A program made the translations under genes and the position numbers. Positions 11,990 to 24,113 of a stretch of DNA of 64,000 nt are shown here, piece by piece. Below the pieces are notes generated by a model. The model was not told the origin of the DNA and ran no database searches. It saw only the letters and a program-made list of their open reading frames with translations. The DNA lies in the NCBI GenBank assembly GCA_026545225.1, contig CM048848.1:43824806-43888805 (forward strand). The letters run 5' to 3'. The first letter of the stretch is position 1. Each line of letters opens with the position of its first letter. This DNA comes from Cornus controversa (Eukaryota > Streptophyta > Magnoliopsida > Cornales > Cornaceae).

Positions 11990-13400
11990 AATAGGTCATA
12001 AGCCCAAATCAAACTAAGGTCTTAAATGACGATCGATTATTGAAGCTAAGATCTTAAACGACCGATTGCTTATTGAAGTTAAGGTCTGAAAGGCCAATCG
12101 CTTAAATAAATAAAAGAGGCCATAGGCCCAAATCAAGTTAAGGTCTTAAATGACCGATTACTTATTGAAGCTAAAGTCTAAACGATCGATCTTTTAATTA
12201 AACAAAATAGGCCATAGGCCCAAGTCAAGCTAAGGTCTTAAACAACCGATCACTTATTAAAGCTAATGTCTTAAATGACCGATCTCTTATTGAAGCTAAG
12301 GTATGAAAGACTAATCGCTTAAATAAATAACAGAGGCCATAGACCCAAATCAAGCTAAGGTCTTAAACAACTGATCATTTATTGAAGCTATGGTCTGAAC
12401 AATCGATCACTTAATTAAATAAAAGATGACATAGGCCTAAGTCAAGCTAAGGTCTTAAATGACTGATCAATTATTGAAGCTCAAGTCTGAAAGACCGATC
12501 GCTTAAATAAATAAAAGAGGTCGTAGGCCCAAATCAAGCTAAGGTCATAAACCACCGATCGCTTATTGAAGCTAAGGTCTTAAACCACCGATCATTTATT
12601 AAAACTAAGGTCTGAATGACTGGTCGCTTAAACAAAAGAAGACGTAGGCCCAAATCAAGCTAAGGTCATAAACGATCAATCGTTTATTGAAGCATAGGTC
12701 TTAAACGATCGATCACTTATTAAAGCTAAGGTCTGGAAGACCGATCGCTTAAATAAATAAAATAGGTCATAGGCTCAAATCAAGCTAAAGTCTTAAATGA
12801 CCAATCGTTTATTGAAGCTAAAGTCTGAATGACTGATCGCTTAATTAAATAAAAGAGGTCATAGGCCCAAATCAAGCTAAGGTCTTAAACGACCGATCAC
12901 TTATTGAAGCTAAAGTCTGAAAGATTAATCGTTTAAATAAATAAAAGAGGTTGTAGACCTAAATCAAGCTAAGGTCATAAACGACCAATCCCTTATTGAA
13001 GCTAAGGTCTTAAACGACCGATCGTTTATTGAAGTTAAGGTCTGAAAGATCGATCGCTTAAATAAATAAAAGAGGTCGTAGGCCCAAATCAGGATCGCTT
13101 AAATAAACAAAAAAAGTTGTAGGCCCAAATCAAGCTAAGGTCATAAATAACCAATTGCTTATTGAACTAAGGTCTTAAACGATCGATCGTTTATTAAAGC
13201 TAAGGTCTAAATGACCGATCGCTTAAACAAAAGAGGTTGTATGCCCAAATCAAGCTAAGGTCTTAAACGACAGATCGCTTATTGAAGCTAAATTCATAAA
13301 CAATCGATCACTTGTTGATGCTAAGGTCCAAACAACCGATCGTTTATCAAATAAAAGATGTCATAGGCCTAAAAGTAGCAGTCATCACAAGTCGATCGCT
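11990..13400 (+). repeat. Tandem repeat array in the Tat 3' region
   Basis: About 13 degenerate units, spaced roughly 85-125 bp apart, start with versions of 'AGGCCCAAATCAAGCTAAGG' (for example near 12216, 12338, 12525, 12646, 12856, 13240). Inside each unit shorter repeats of 'CCGATCGCTTATTGAAGC' recur every 30-45 bp, so the array has two nested periods. It lies wholly between pol and the 3' LTR of the Tat element. Hypervariable tandem repeats in this position are established for Tat/Ogre elements. Confidence 0.85.
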
Positions 13401-13740
13401 TGAGTTAGTCACCTGCTGAATTCTCTTGTAAAAAAGTAGAAAGACATCAAGCGTCGGACATTGATCATCGACATAATTAAAATTGGAAGAAAGTTTCCAG
13501 TTGTGAAAGAAGGTTGAAGCCCAACCTACTAAGCAACTATCAGTACAAAGAAGCTGTCAAAAATAGAAATCCAAAATTAAATTAGAGAACATCTAGCATA
13601 AAAAACACTAGTATTTATCAAAATTGTCATTACAAGAATAAGGGTACAACTTATCCCTCAAGAAAATAAGAAAGAAAAAGAAAGCTTCATCTGAGCATTA
13701 CAAAAAGAAAGCAAAAAAGAAAAAAGGAAGGACTGCACGA

Positions 13741-15739
13741 GTCAACCCTGGGGAGCTGCCCCACCCTCATTGCTAAAGTCCTGGTCAAAGGAATCAACAA
13801 TCAGAGTACCCTTCCTAGCAGGAGCGGGCATTTTCGGTGTGGCCTGGTTAGTGGGAGCAGGAGCAGAAAGAGCAACTGCCAAGGAATAAGGGGGAGGAGC
13901 TGGGCACGAACTCTTGAGGAAATTCTTGAACTTGCGTTCGGCATCACCAGGCACAGGAATGCTATATTCACTGAACGAGTAAATGGCCTGATCAACATCA
14001 AACTCATCAGAATCAACATAATCTCATTCAACTTCAGCTTTCTCTCCTTGCTCAAAGTCGTAGCGAAAGCTATCAGTAAGCTTCAGAGCTGGAATATTTA
14101 AGAAGCGCTGGTACATTTCCAGCCCCCCCCCACCCCCGCTCTACAGACCTGTAGCGTTGCCTCAAGTTTAGCAGGCCTCTCCTCAGCCTCCAGAGCTCTC
14201 TCCTCAAAGTAACCAATAACCTTCTACTTTTTAGCCAGAGACTTGGTTAAAGACATCACTTTCCCTTTAAGACCTTCGGCCTTATGCCTGTTCAGACATT
14301 CGACCTCCAAAGCCTTGCAGAGACAAATGGTCATATATGAGCTCTACAGCATAACAAAAAAAAAAACTAATTCAGAAGGAAAGCTCAAAAACAGAGTAAA
14401 AGAATGCACAAAAATATGGATAGAACAAACCTCCATGGCATGAAGAGGCGCATTGGTAAAGAGCTCATCCCTGTTAGCTCCTTGCTGATAGAGCTTATCC
14501 TTGGGAAGCCAGAAGCTACGGGCAAAAGCCCCCATCACCTCACGATCGAGGGCAGCACAATCGCCCACCATCAAGGAAGAATTGTCAGACTTCTTCAAGT
14601 CTAGAGTCCACTGTTCAGAAGAGAAAGAGCTCTGGCCCTTCATGGCATCCACCATTAGCTTCTAACTCTTAGGCGTCAGAGCAGCACCAGAAGAGGCCCT
14701 CTTTTGAGTGGAAGAGGGGGCAACAGATTTGTTTTTATCATGTTGGGCCTTAGACTACCCCTTAGTATTTTTGGACTTAGTAAGGCCAAAACTAGAGGAT
14801 CCCCTCCTCGTCTTAGGCTCTGCCATCTCCATCTCAGAATCTGAAGTTGGGTATAGAGAAGAAGACTCAACAGAAGCATGACAAGCAGTAGCTTGAAGTT
14901 ACTGACATGACAGATACTTTTTCACAGAAGGACAGAGACTCCAAAATTTGTCCATCAAAAACTCAATCCGTTCTTCTGTAAAACAAAGAAAAGCACAACA
15001 AAGTTATGAGAAGTACAAAGCCCTAAAAAAAAGAGTAATAGAAGGGAAACGTCCTAAGACTTGCCAGGGAGAGAGAATGAAGGAATCATAGCATCACCAA
15101 AAATGGTGGGGATGGGAAATTTTTGGGCCGCTCTAACATCCCAGAACCCCTTCACCGGGATAAGTTTTTCCTTCCACAACTTGTCAGAAGTGGGAGTATT
15201 ATAACAAATTTTTCTGTCCTTATTAGGGAACAGATGGTAGCGATTATCTTTTGATCTAACCTGACTAAGGGAGTAGCAAAACAGAAGATCATTTAAGTGG
15301 AGGTTAAGCTTGTGGGCGCGGTTTAAGGAAAGAATACAAGAAATGGTACGAAAAAAAATTAGGGTTTAACTGAAGTGGCGCAAGCTTCAGTTTGAAAAGA
15401 ACAAAATTGAAGAAATGGTGAAGTGGAAATCTGAAAGTCTTCAAGTGGGAAGCTGAGAAGAGAGCCTCACCCTCCTTGACTCCCTCTCCAACACTATAGT
15501 CAAAATCCAAGGAATAACCCTTGATTTTGACTTCATTAGGGACGCGACATTACCTTCTGACTTTATCAAGATCAGCCCACTGCCTAGTCACTGGAGCGAT
15601 AACCACACCTTGATCAGTTGTGACTGTTTCCCTAGCCACAGTAGTAGGTTGAGCAATTTCTGCAACTAGAAGAGAAGAACTAGACATAGTGACTTCTTGG
15701 TTGTTAGAAAGAGTACGATCACTATCATTAGAAGACATC
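13741..15739 (-). pseudogene. Antisense ORF of the Tat element (gypsy-type transposon domain)
   Basis: On the minus strand, opposite to pol, a broken ORF starts with MSSNDSDRTLSNNQE (about 15739). It continues in another frame with VKIKGYSLDFDYSVGEG and FPLHHFFNFVLFKLKLAPLQ (15530-15380), then YHLFPNKDRKICYN and WKEKLIPVKGFWDVR (about 15245-15100). Further segments are at 14655-14344 and 13954-13742, the last Pro/Ala-rich. The FPLH...LAPLQ...WK pattern resembles the putative gypsy-type transposon domain (Pfam PF04195) often found in antisense ORFs of Tat elements such as Grande and Retand. Its function is unknown. Frameshifts or unrecognised introns break it. Confidence 0.6.
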
Positions 15740-16031
15740 GTGAAAAAGGGATAGATGCAAGTGAAAAGATGAAAACTACATTGAGAAGACAAATTGGTAC
15801 CAAGAAGATCAAAGAAGAGTGAATCTGGAAGAAAATGCAATCAGTTGTAAAATATTTGTGACTGAAAATGACAAGTATCAAGACAAAATACAAATGATAA
15901 CATGAAATGGTTACTTACGTGCTCAGCACCGTCGCCAAGTAGCTCAGCATTAAATAAATAATCTCGATACAGGCACCCAAATCATCACAAAAACTATATG
16001 AATTCCCTCCATTATGACAAAATTCATAACT

Positions 16032-16425
16032 AGAGAGAATTGGGGGCAATGTGTGGGGGCAAAATTCTCGCCTAGTCTAATGGGCTGAATTAATACACAA
16101 ACAGACCGGGCCCAAGTCGGCTTGAACCCAAATGTCAATAGAAATCCCAAAGGGTTGGGTTGATATAGTTAAAGGACTCAATTGTCCCATAAAAAGGCTC
16201 AATCGCCCTCATTTAAAGGCTAAAATAGTCTAATCCAAATACAAGTCCAAACTCAAAAAGGAATTCAAATTCTTGAGAGTAAAGATAGCTGCAAATAAGG
16301 GAACTACAGTCCTAGAAGGACGAAAATTCCTACTTGTATAAATATCCAAGGACATATGAATGAAAGGGATCCTCAAATCCACCTCTTGAAATCACTCTCT
16401 CTTAAAAATATTATGTTCTTTATTT
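16032..16425 (+). repeat. Tat polypurine tract and truncated 3' LTR
   Basis: A purine-rich tract (16032-16049, AGAGAGAATTGGGGGCAA) is followed by TGTGTGGGGGCAAAATTC, a typical Tat-type LTR start at about 16050. A TATA box, TATAAATA, lies at 16337-16344 and is followed by a pyrimidine-rich stretch suited to a transcription start. The LTR similarity fades near 16425 and no CA end or matching 5-bp duplication is seen, so the LTR seems truncated. Confidence 0.6.
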
Positions 16426-19400
16426 TAGGTGTGTACATTGAATTAATTAGAAGTAATTAGCTAAGCAATTTTTTGTACCTACACCTATTTAATATTTAAA
16501 ATGACATAAAATACCAAAATACCCTAACTTTAATTCCAAATTTTCTTTTTTATGCCATCTCCTTTATTTGTACCTAAAGTCAAGTTGATTTTTCCAAAAA
16601 TTATTGGTTATTAAAAATTTCAATCTATTATTTAGCAATTATTAGAGGATCAACAATTAAAATTTAGCAATCTATTGTTTAACAATTAAAATTTTGCATA
16701 GTGGTAGTTGAAAGCTTTGGATATTTTCGATAGTGGTGATGATGGAAATCTATGGCTTCGGTTGCGTTCATCAGTTGCTTTGTATGTAAGCATTTATATA
16801 TGTGTTATATATGTATGAACTTGTGAGTAATCAGAATGGAAGATGGAATTAGTGATTTTCAGTGTCCCAATTGAGGATTTTAGTGTTGTACTACTTGTAA
16901 AACTTGACCTACTGTGTGCATTTGAAACAAGTGGGTCAGATTTAAAGAAAAAATGGAATTATATGTGAAACCCTAGAAATTGAAATTTGGGAAAAATCAC
17001 ATTGGGCTTCTGTTCTTGATAATCTTTGTGTCAAATGGTAGATTAAGTCTTAGCGAGTTGATTGGTGCTCTTATTGGATCATTTGGTGGCCAAAAGTGGC
17101 TGGCAGAGATGCCGGAAGAAGCCGCCGGTGAACTGGATGTATAAGAGCTCTGTCAACATTCCCCATTGTGGCATTGTCCAAGTTCCATTGACAGCTCAAT
17201 ACCGAGTAGTCTCCTCATTACAATGTCCTAGCCACCAAGAAACACAATCTCCTCACCAAAACTGTTAGCCAAGCAAGCAATACCACCACTGATTATCATC
17301 TTCACTAGAACAATGAAAGCCAAAGCTCCACTGGTGAAGCACTTGTGTCAAAAGCTTAAGCTAAAGCTCCATGTCTTTAAAACCACCGCCTTCTGCCGCA
17401 TCTTCATCACAAAAAACCACCAATGGAAAATCAACCGAAACCGAAGCTCACAACCGTTCATTTCGCCTAGCACCAAACAGACCCACCAAGCCACCATCTT
17501 CATAGTCATCTAAAGACTCATTTTCATTGATGCCAGCCACCCATGGTCTTCATCATCTCTGGCCAAGCCCTTCATCTCCACCGGTTACCACCACTGCCAA
17601 TATATTGGTGGCAGAGATTAAACACAAATCACTTATGGTGATTTGTAAAACACTCAGGATCGACTAAGAGAGAACAAAAAAAATATCAATCTATTACAAA
17701 TCAATTTTTTTTATTTTTATAAACAAACAGAGCAATCTCTCTTTCTCTCTCTCTCAAATTCTCTACCACTCATAATATCTTTCAAAACAATACAACCAAA
17801 TCTATTAATAGACTACAAATTTTGTGTGCAAACCGTGTGTACGGGCTCTTTGAATTCAACCAGATGATGTTTCATGGCTTTTTTGTCGGTAGCTACCACT
17901 ACTACAGTGGTCGTTGACTTCTGGTTTCTTCTGGTAGTTTCTTCCATCTCCTCTTAGCCGATTGATCTTGCTCACAGCTTCATGAATCTTCACAAATCAA
18001 GTTTATATTTCAACACTATGCTCTTCACCAATCGGGAAGACCCATCATTGCAGAGCATCACCACTGCCTATGTTCTTCATTGTGACATTTACCTTAGTCC
18101 ACCAACAAGCTCATGTCCAAAGTTTGAAACATCCATGCACTAAACCCTTGAAGCTCACCCCTTCAGCACCAACTGTCATAGTCGGGTCTTCACAAACCCA
18201 TCACCGTCATGTTCAGTCGAGGGAGAGAGAAAAATTGAGGAGAGAGAAAGAATAAAATAAAATATATATATTAGAGGGCATTCTCATCTTTTCAATTCTA
18301 TTAATAAGTTTGGAATAAAAAATAACAAAATATTGAAAATATATTAGACATTTTACATGTAAAGTAACGGTGTTAGGGATGAAAATATCAGTTGAAGTCT
18401 TTATGATAGATATAAGTAAAATTTATATCCGTATATAATAAATTCAAATATCAGATGATGTCATTGATATATATATTTTTTTTCTTTTTAATACATAAGG
18501 CGGTTGGTAAAGAGGCCATCACAATTATATTCTATACAGGACAAAGTCACTCCACTCGAGCTTTCTATTGAAGATTCGGATTTAGATCCCTTGACGGGCC
18601 ATACGGGACATAGAATGATTGAATTTTATAAAGTGGACCCTTCAAGGGAGTTTTAAAAGCTTTAAAACTAACTATTTTCCACAAAGCAGAACAGAATTAT
18701 TAGTGCCAATTATGAAATTTAGAATGTAAGATTTGTAATAACAGCATGCCTATCCTTAAGTTTCTTTTTTAAGTACATTGGTCATGTCTCTCTCTTTTTT
18801 TTTTTTTCTTTGTAATTCCAACACCAACCTACATAACCGAAATCTTAGGAATTCAGATGTGTGGCCGTAACTAGAAGAGAATACATAAAATATTGAGCCA
18901 GGTGAGAGTAAAGATAAATAAGGTTTGACCACGTTTTGGTAACTTCAAAACTCATAGACCTACAACGACAAAAACTCAAAAAGTCAAAACCTATGAAGCT
19001 TGACGCTTCTCGGGAGTTGCGGCGGCACTGGGATACGCTCTCAAAAAAAAAATTTCCCCTTCCTTCAAATAATTATGTGACTCCGTGATCGACACGGACA
19101 CCAGTGAAACACAACTATGAGTTGGACACGGTTGAAAAATGACAGAAACACAGTTAAAACACGGTACGAACATGATATAGATATGCTTACAAGCATAACT
19201 TAGATGACATAACACACTACAACTCAATATTAAGTCACCACTCATTGTCCTTTAAGCTATATTTCATTTAGTGGCACTAAAAGTGTTATTACAAGCATAT
19301 CTTAGGTGACATGACACACAACTCAATATTGGTCGCGACTCCTTGTCATTTAAGCTATAATTCATTTAGTCGAATTAAAAGTGTTATTTTTCATATAAGA

Positions 19401-20275
19401 TCTTCATTCTGAGTCATTTTACAAGTAAAGAAAAAAAAAAATGAGAGACACAATGATACCAAAAAATCTATCCAAAGTTTCATAGGATTGGACTATCCTT
19501 ATTATTTTTTTTTTCGAAAATTAGACTATCCTTATTTTCTGTAGGCTATATCTCATATTCTCCCCAAACCTCTACTTTTAACAAACACAAGATGAACATT
19601 CCTTCCCTCTTTCCTTTCTTTTCTTTGCATTTCTCTCAATGCAAACGTGGGCTTAGGGTTTTGATTAGTTTGTTGAAGTGGAAGAATAGAATCTTTTTAC
19701 TTTCTTTACCAGTTTATGTTGATAGGCTTTTGTCCTTTTTTTTCTTTTAAATTAATAAAGTTGAGAGGATATAGTTGTCTTTTAATTAGTTAAAATTACT
19801 GGTTAACTTAATATACTAATAATCTACTTATATTGTTAATTACTAATATATATAAAGTGATACTCCTTGTCTTTAAAGGGAAGAGTTAGCTGATCTCGTT
19901 TTGTCTTTTTCAAATATGCATTTATTTTTTTATTTTATTTTTGGGTGAATTAAGTAAAAAAAAAAAAGTTTGGTTATTCTTGTTACTGGGTTAAGTACAC
20001 ACGTTTAATTCAGAACACGCGATCATTATATTGGACTTAAATTTTCGTTCCTTATATAAAAACAACCCATTATACTTGACTTAAAATTTTTTAACGCGTA
20101 TACATCTGTATAATTGCTTCATTCGAACACAAAAACCTCTTATTTAGGAGAAGAAATCATTCGATTGGTGATTCATCCATTTCATAATTCACACTATTTG
20201 TAATAATTTTAAATTATTATTATTAAAAAAATGATATACAAATAACAAATTTAACTATGAATGGCGGTAATTATC
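16426..20275. other. AT-rich intergenic region without recognisable gene
   Basis: Open frames here (for example 17062-17268 and 17313-17513) are short and show no family motifs. Part of 17060-18250 is less AT-rich and ends in GA-rich sequence (18218-18255), possibly an old non-autonomous element, but I could not define termini. T-rich runs occur at 18793-18809 and 19507-19514. Confidence 0.4.
19189..19389. repeat. Two-copy tandem repeat, about 102 bp per unit
   Basis: Copy 1 (19189-19290) and copy 2 (19291-19389) both start ACAAGCATA and share CTTTAAGCTATA / CATTTAAGCTATA and AAAAGTGTTATT. They differ at scattered bases. No coding sense is seen. Confidence 0.75.
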
Positions 20276-20888
20276 TTAGGGCACCAGCAATGGGATCGCT
20301 AGAGCCCAATCTAGCGATCTACTTGCCCTTGTAGCCCAGCAATGGATTGGCCAAAAATGTGGAACAACCTGTTGGTTGACTAGGTGGTTCGTTGGATTGG
20401 ACGAACCACCTAACTAACCCTGTTCACTTGGGTCTGCTTTAATGCAGGCCCATATTTTTTGAAAAAAAAATTTCACTTATTGAAACGAAATCGTTTCGAT
20501 AAGTGATTTTAATAAATAAAAAATACGTGGCGCCATCTTAGGGCGCCTCGTGTCCTGCAATGGTCCCATGACTGTTGCACGTCCAAACAGGCCGTAAGGT
20601 TGCTCAGAATTCATTTTTTTGACTTTAAAGAAAAAATTGAGCTCTACCAAAGAGCCGTTAAGGCACTGTTTGGCAGAGCCAAATAGTGCCTAAAACGGCT
20701 CTTTTGACTTTAAAATAATAATTTTATTTTTTCTTTTTACTTTTTTCATCTTTTTTTATCCCTATAAATACACCACTCCTACATTTACTAAATTCACAAC
20801 TAAAAATTCATATTTTCTCCTCCTAAGTCTAGAATCATTTTTATTTTCTCAATCTTAGTTAATTGTATTTTTACAAAATCCATTTTCA

Positions 20889-22110
20889 TGGATCTAACAC
20901 CACCAAATTTCAACATCAATCCTTTATTAAATGATGATTTTTTATAATTTGATGGCTCTTGTCAATATTATGGTGGCGATTCTCAATTTTTATCTAATCA
21001 ATCAGCCGCATTTTATTAACTGGTATTGTCTCAATCCAATAATATCAGACCTTCTCGAAAGCAATCGGTTTCTCGAATGCCTAATTGGTTCAACGAAGAA
21101 GATTTGGCTATGTGCAATGTGTGGCTGGAAGTTAGCGGTAATTGGTGCAGACCAAGCGAAGTCGACGTTATGGCAAAAAATTCTCGTCGAATTTCAAGTA
21201 CAACTTGGTGCTCCAACTGCCCGAGGCGATAGAGGTTTGGAAAATCGTTGGTCCACCATCCAAGGAAAAATTAACAAATGGTCTGGATGCTTGCTTACAA
21301 TTGAAAATAATTAGACCAGTGGCTTCAACAAACATGATATGGTAAGTTAATAATTTTAATTAATTTCTTTACTTGATCGTATTTAATAAGTAATTATTTT
21401 AAATAATTCGGTTCTAATTATTGTGTAATTATTTAAAGCAGATTACAGCAGCTCAACACTATATAAATCCACTATGAATGAGGACTTTAAACTCCATGCT
21501 TGTTGGAACATTTTGAAAGACTCTCCAAAATGGCATGCATATTGTCTCGATTAAAGAAAAATAAAGCTACAATTGCCCGCGCAAAAAGATGAGTACTAGA
21601 ATCAATATCAACGAGCCTGTTGCTCACTCAAACGCATCAAGTTCATTAAGTAATGCAGCGTACGAGGGTATTTCTTATGAAAGATTGCCACAGTTCGACA
21701 TAAATGAATATTCACCTAATATTGCTGAATCTCAACCATTAGAGCGACCAGCAGGACGCAATGCGGCGAAGCAGAGCTGAAATAAGAAGAAACAGCCAGA
21801 ATATGAGACCTCACACTCATCATTCGAGGTCAGTTTCCAGCAAGCGACATCCAAACTTGACTCCCAAACAAATCTTAATATGGAGACAAAGTTAAAATAG
21901 ATGGAAAGACAACGGGAGAGAGAACTACACGAAGAAAAAAGACAACGGGAGAGAGAAGTACACGAAGAAAAAATCCTAGAAGAGGAGTTGATGCTAAAAG
22001 ATCCAAATTCAATGCCAACAAAAGTACAAAAAGCATGACTTATCTGAAAACAACAACAAATATATGAGCGAATGTGTGCAGAAGCAGATGAGAATTTGTG
22101 CAATCCATAG
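20889..22110 (+). pseudogene. Harbinger ORF1 (Myb/trihelix-like DNA-binding partner)
   Basis: The start at 20889 reads MDLTPPNFNINPLLN and hits a stop soon after. Later pieces in shifting frames are PNWFNEEDLAMCNVWLEVSG (about 21080-21140), a trihelix core; ENRWSTIQGKINKWSGCL (about 21240-21295); a degraded HACWNILKDSPKW (about 21497-21535); and RPAGRNAAKQS (about 21745-21780), like the C-terminal R-P-x-G-R-K-A-A-K motif of this family. A charged E/R-rich tail follows (21895-22000). In PIF/Harbinger elements this protein helps bring the transposase to the nucleus and ends. Several frameshifts and stops make it non-functional. Confidence 0.75.
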
Positions 22111-22499
22111 GACTTGTTAATCCATAATGGATATTGTATCATTTTAAGTTATGTTATTTTTTTTTTATCCATTATGGATATTGTATCGTTTAAAATTATA
22201 TTTTTTTAATCCATTATGGATATTATAATTCATTTAACTTATGTTATTTTGCTTTTAAATATATTACAGATATTGTGTCGTGCGAAAAAAAATTCAGAAT
22301 AAAAATTTTATTGAATAATATTTTATAACATCTTACAAGCATAAAAATACAACATAACTTGAAATTCTAGTACATAAAATGATAACATAACTTAAAGAAA
22401 AGAGTACATAAAAAATCAACATAACTTAATGATAGGAGTACATAAAAAAAACATCACTTAAAGATCTTCATATGAATCACCAATCTAATTTCACATCTG

Positions 22500-23778
22500 T
22501 TATATCAGATCCTTCCTCAATTGCGTATTTGTCTTCCTACTTTGGTACTGAATTTGGCGAGTGCAGATGTGTGCCGCAAAAACATTGGGGTCTAATTTTC
22601 GAGTGTGATTCGGAATACTCTCTTCCGATGGCAGCCAAATTCCAGTATTGTCGTGACGTTCATCTTCAATGATCATGTTGTGAAGAATTATGCATGTTCT
22701 CATTATGAAACACAAGTCCATCTTCTCCCAATATTTAACTGGTCGTTGCAGTATTGCCCACTTGATTTGCAAGACCTCAAATGCTCGCTACACATTTTTT
22801 CTGCATGCCTCTTGTCTTTCTGCAAACATTTTTTGTTCTGGAGTTCTTGGATTTGGGATGGTTTGTATCAAAGTTTCCCATTTTGGGTATATACCATCAG
22901 ACAGGTAATACCCAATGCTATACTGATGCCTATTCACCACATAATTAACCAAAGACATTCTGCCACTGACAATACGGTTGAATATAGAGGAATGATCCAA
23001 CACATTTATATCATTGTGTGAACCAGCCATTCCAAAAAATGAATGTCAAATCCACAAATCTTTTGAGGCTACCACCTCCAATATTAAAGTAGCCTTATGG
23101 GTGCGACCCTTGTGTGTGTCATGCCACGCCACTGGGCAATTCTTTCACTCCCAATGCATACAATCAATAGAACCAAGCATACCTAGGAATCCTTTAGCCT
23201 CCCCTTCTTGAAGCAGTCGTGAGATGTTGGTTTCGTTTGGTTCGCGCATATACTGCTGCTTATACACAGCAACAATAGCAGTACAAAATGTCTTCAAACA
23301 ACTTATTGCAGTAGTCTCATCGATTTTAATATACTCATCAAATGAATCGACTGGTCCACCATATGCGAGAATGCATATTGCAATTGTCATCTTCTGTATA
23401 GAAGACAACCCCAAACGACCACTCGCGCGCCTTTTTTGGGATGAAGAAGTCGTTATAAGCTTGAACATCATTCAGGATACAAAGAAATAGTTCTTGGAGC
23501 ATCCTGAATCGTCTATGAAATTGCTCAGGTGTATATAAGCAATTCTCGTCAAAGTAGTCTTTCATTAGCTGACAGTGGCTTCTTTCTCAGTCACGATGAA
23601 TAAACCGCCACCTCTTAGTTGGTTGAAATACTTGCGCTATAATATCCGGCGTACAACAGCTCAGAATTTCTTTGTAGGTAGATATATCATCTTCAAGCAA
23701 TTTGTAAAGATCTATTAATGAGGATGACGAAGAATGTGGAGAATTAGAATCTGACAAAGGTCGTGATGATGAAGCCAT
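22500..23778 (-). pseudogene. Harbinger DDE transposase (DDE_Tnp_4 type)
   Basis: Minus-strand segments run 23778-23587 (Ser-rich N-terminus), 23565-23338 (YTPEQFHRRFRMLQELFL), 23471-23145 (QKMTIAICILAYGGPVDSFDEY; first Asp in LGSIDCMHW), 23030-22788 (second Asp in SHNDINVLD) and 22772-22500 (QIKWAILQRP; MRTCIILHNMIIEDE). The stop at 22788-22790 (TAG) falls where relatives carry the third catalytic Glu, just before RAFEVLQ. Frameshifts near 23587 and 23470-23340 and an early stop also disable it. The C-terminus near 22500 is complete in appearance. Confidence 0.85.
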
Positions 23779-24113
23779 TGAAATTTTGAAATTGAAAAAG
23801 ATGGTAAATGAACTTTTGGAAGAATGAAAGTAGTGATAATTTTATAAATGAGCAAATGAGTGTTTATATAAGATGAAAAATATAACCGTTAGTAAATAAA
23901 TAAAAAAATATTTAATAATTTTAATTTTAAATTAAAAAAAGAAAAATTATTAAAATATTATTATTTTTGGTTGATAGAAATCTGGAGAAACTATTGTGGA
24001 GCCAAAATTTGGAGATCCTGACATGATGATGTGACTGGCTAAAATGTTAAAGTGGTTGGCTAAAATTCAAATTTGGAGAACCATTTTTAGTCAACCCATA
24101 GTGGATGCCCTTA

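Larger units (their letters stand above)
1..16425 (+). mobile_element. Decayed Ty3/gypsy LTR retrotransposon, Tat lineage (5' end outside window)
   Basis: On the + strand the order is protease end/linker, RT, RNase H, a second archaeal-type RNase H, integrase, tandem array, antisense ORF, polypurine tract and LTR start. A second RNase H ahead of integrase, tandem repeats after pol and an antisense ORF are hallmarks of the Tat (Retand/Ogre-like) lineage. The copy is split by an Athila insertion at 833-8731. Many in-frame stops show it is dead. The 5' LTR and gag lie left of the window. The 3' LTR appears cut off near 16425. Confidence 0.85.
20279..24110. mobile_element. PIF/Harbinger DNA transposon, 3.8 kb, inactive
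   Basis: The left terminus GGGCACCAGCAATGGG (20279) pairs with the inverted right terminus GGGCATCCACTATGGG (ending 24110). TTA lies directly outside both ends (20276-20278 and 24111-24113), the usual TWA target duplication of this superfamily. Inside are the two expected genes in convergent orientation: a Myb/trihelix-like ORF1 on + and a DDE transposase on -. Both are broken. Between them three copies of TCCATTATGGATATT lie at about 22120-22230. Confidence 0.9.

Noticed and set aside
11990..13400. Independent centromeric satellite array
   Set aside because: The array lies exactly between Tat pol and the Tat 3' LTR with decayed, short repeats, so it is part of the retrotransposon.
11990..13400. 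CRISPR-like array of regularly spaced repeats
   Set aside because: Spacers are not unique, units are degenerate, and the context is a plant retrotransposon.
20279..24110. Host Myb/trihelix and nuclease genes (HARBI1-like)
   Set aside because: Both broken genes lie inside matching termini with TTA duplications and so belong to the transposon.
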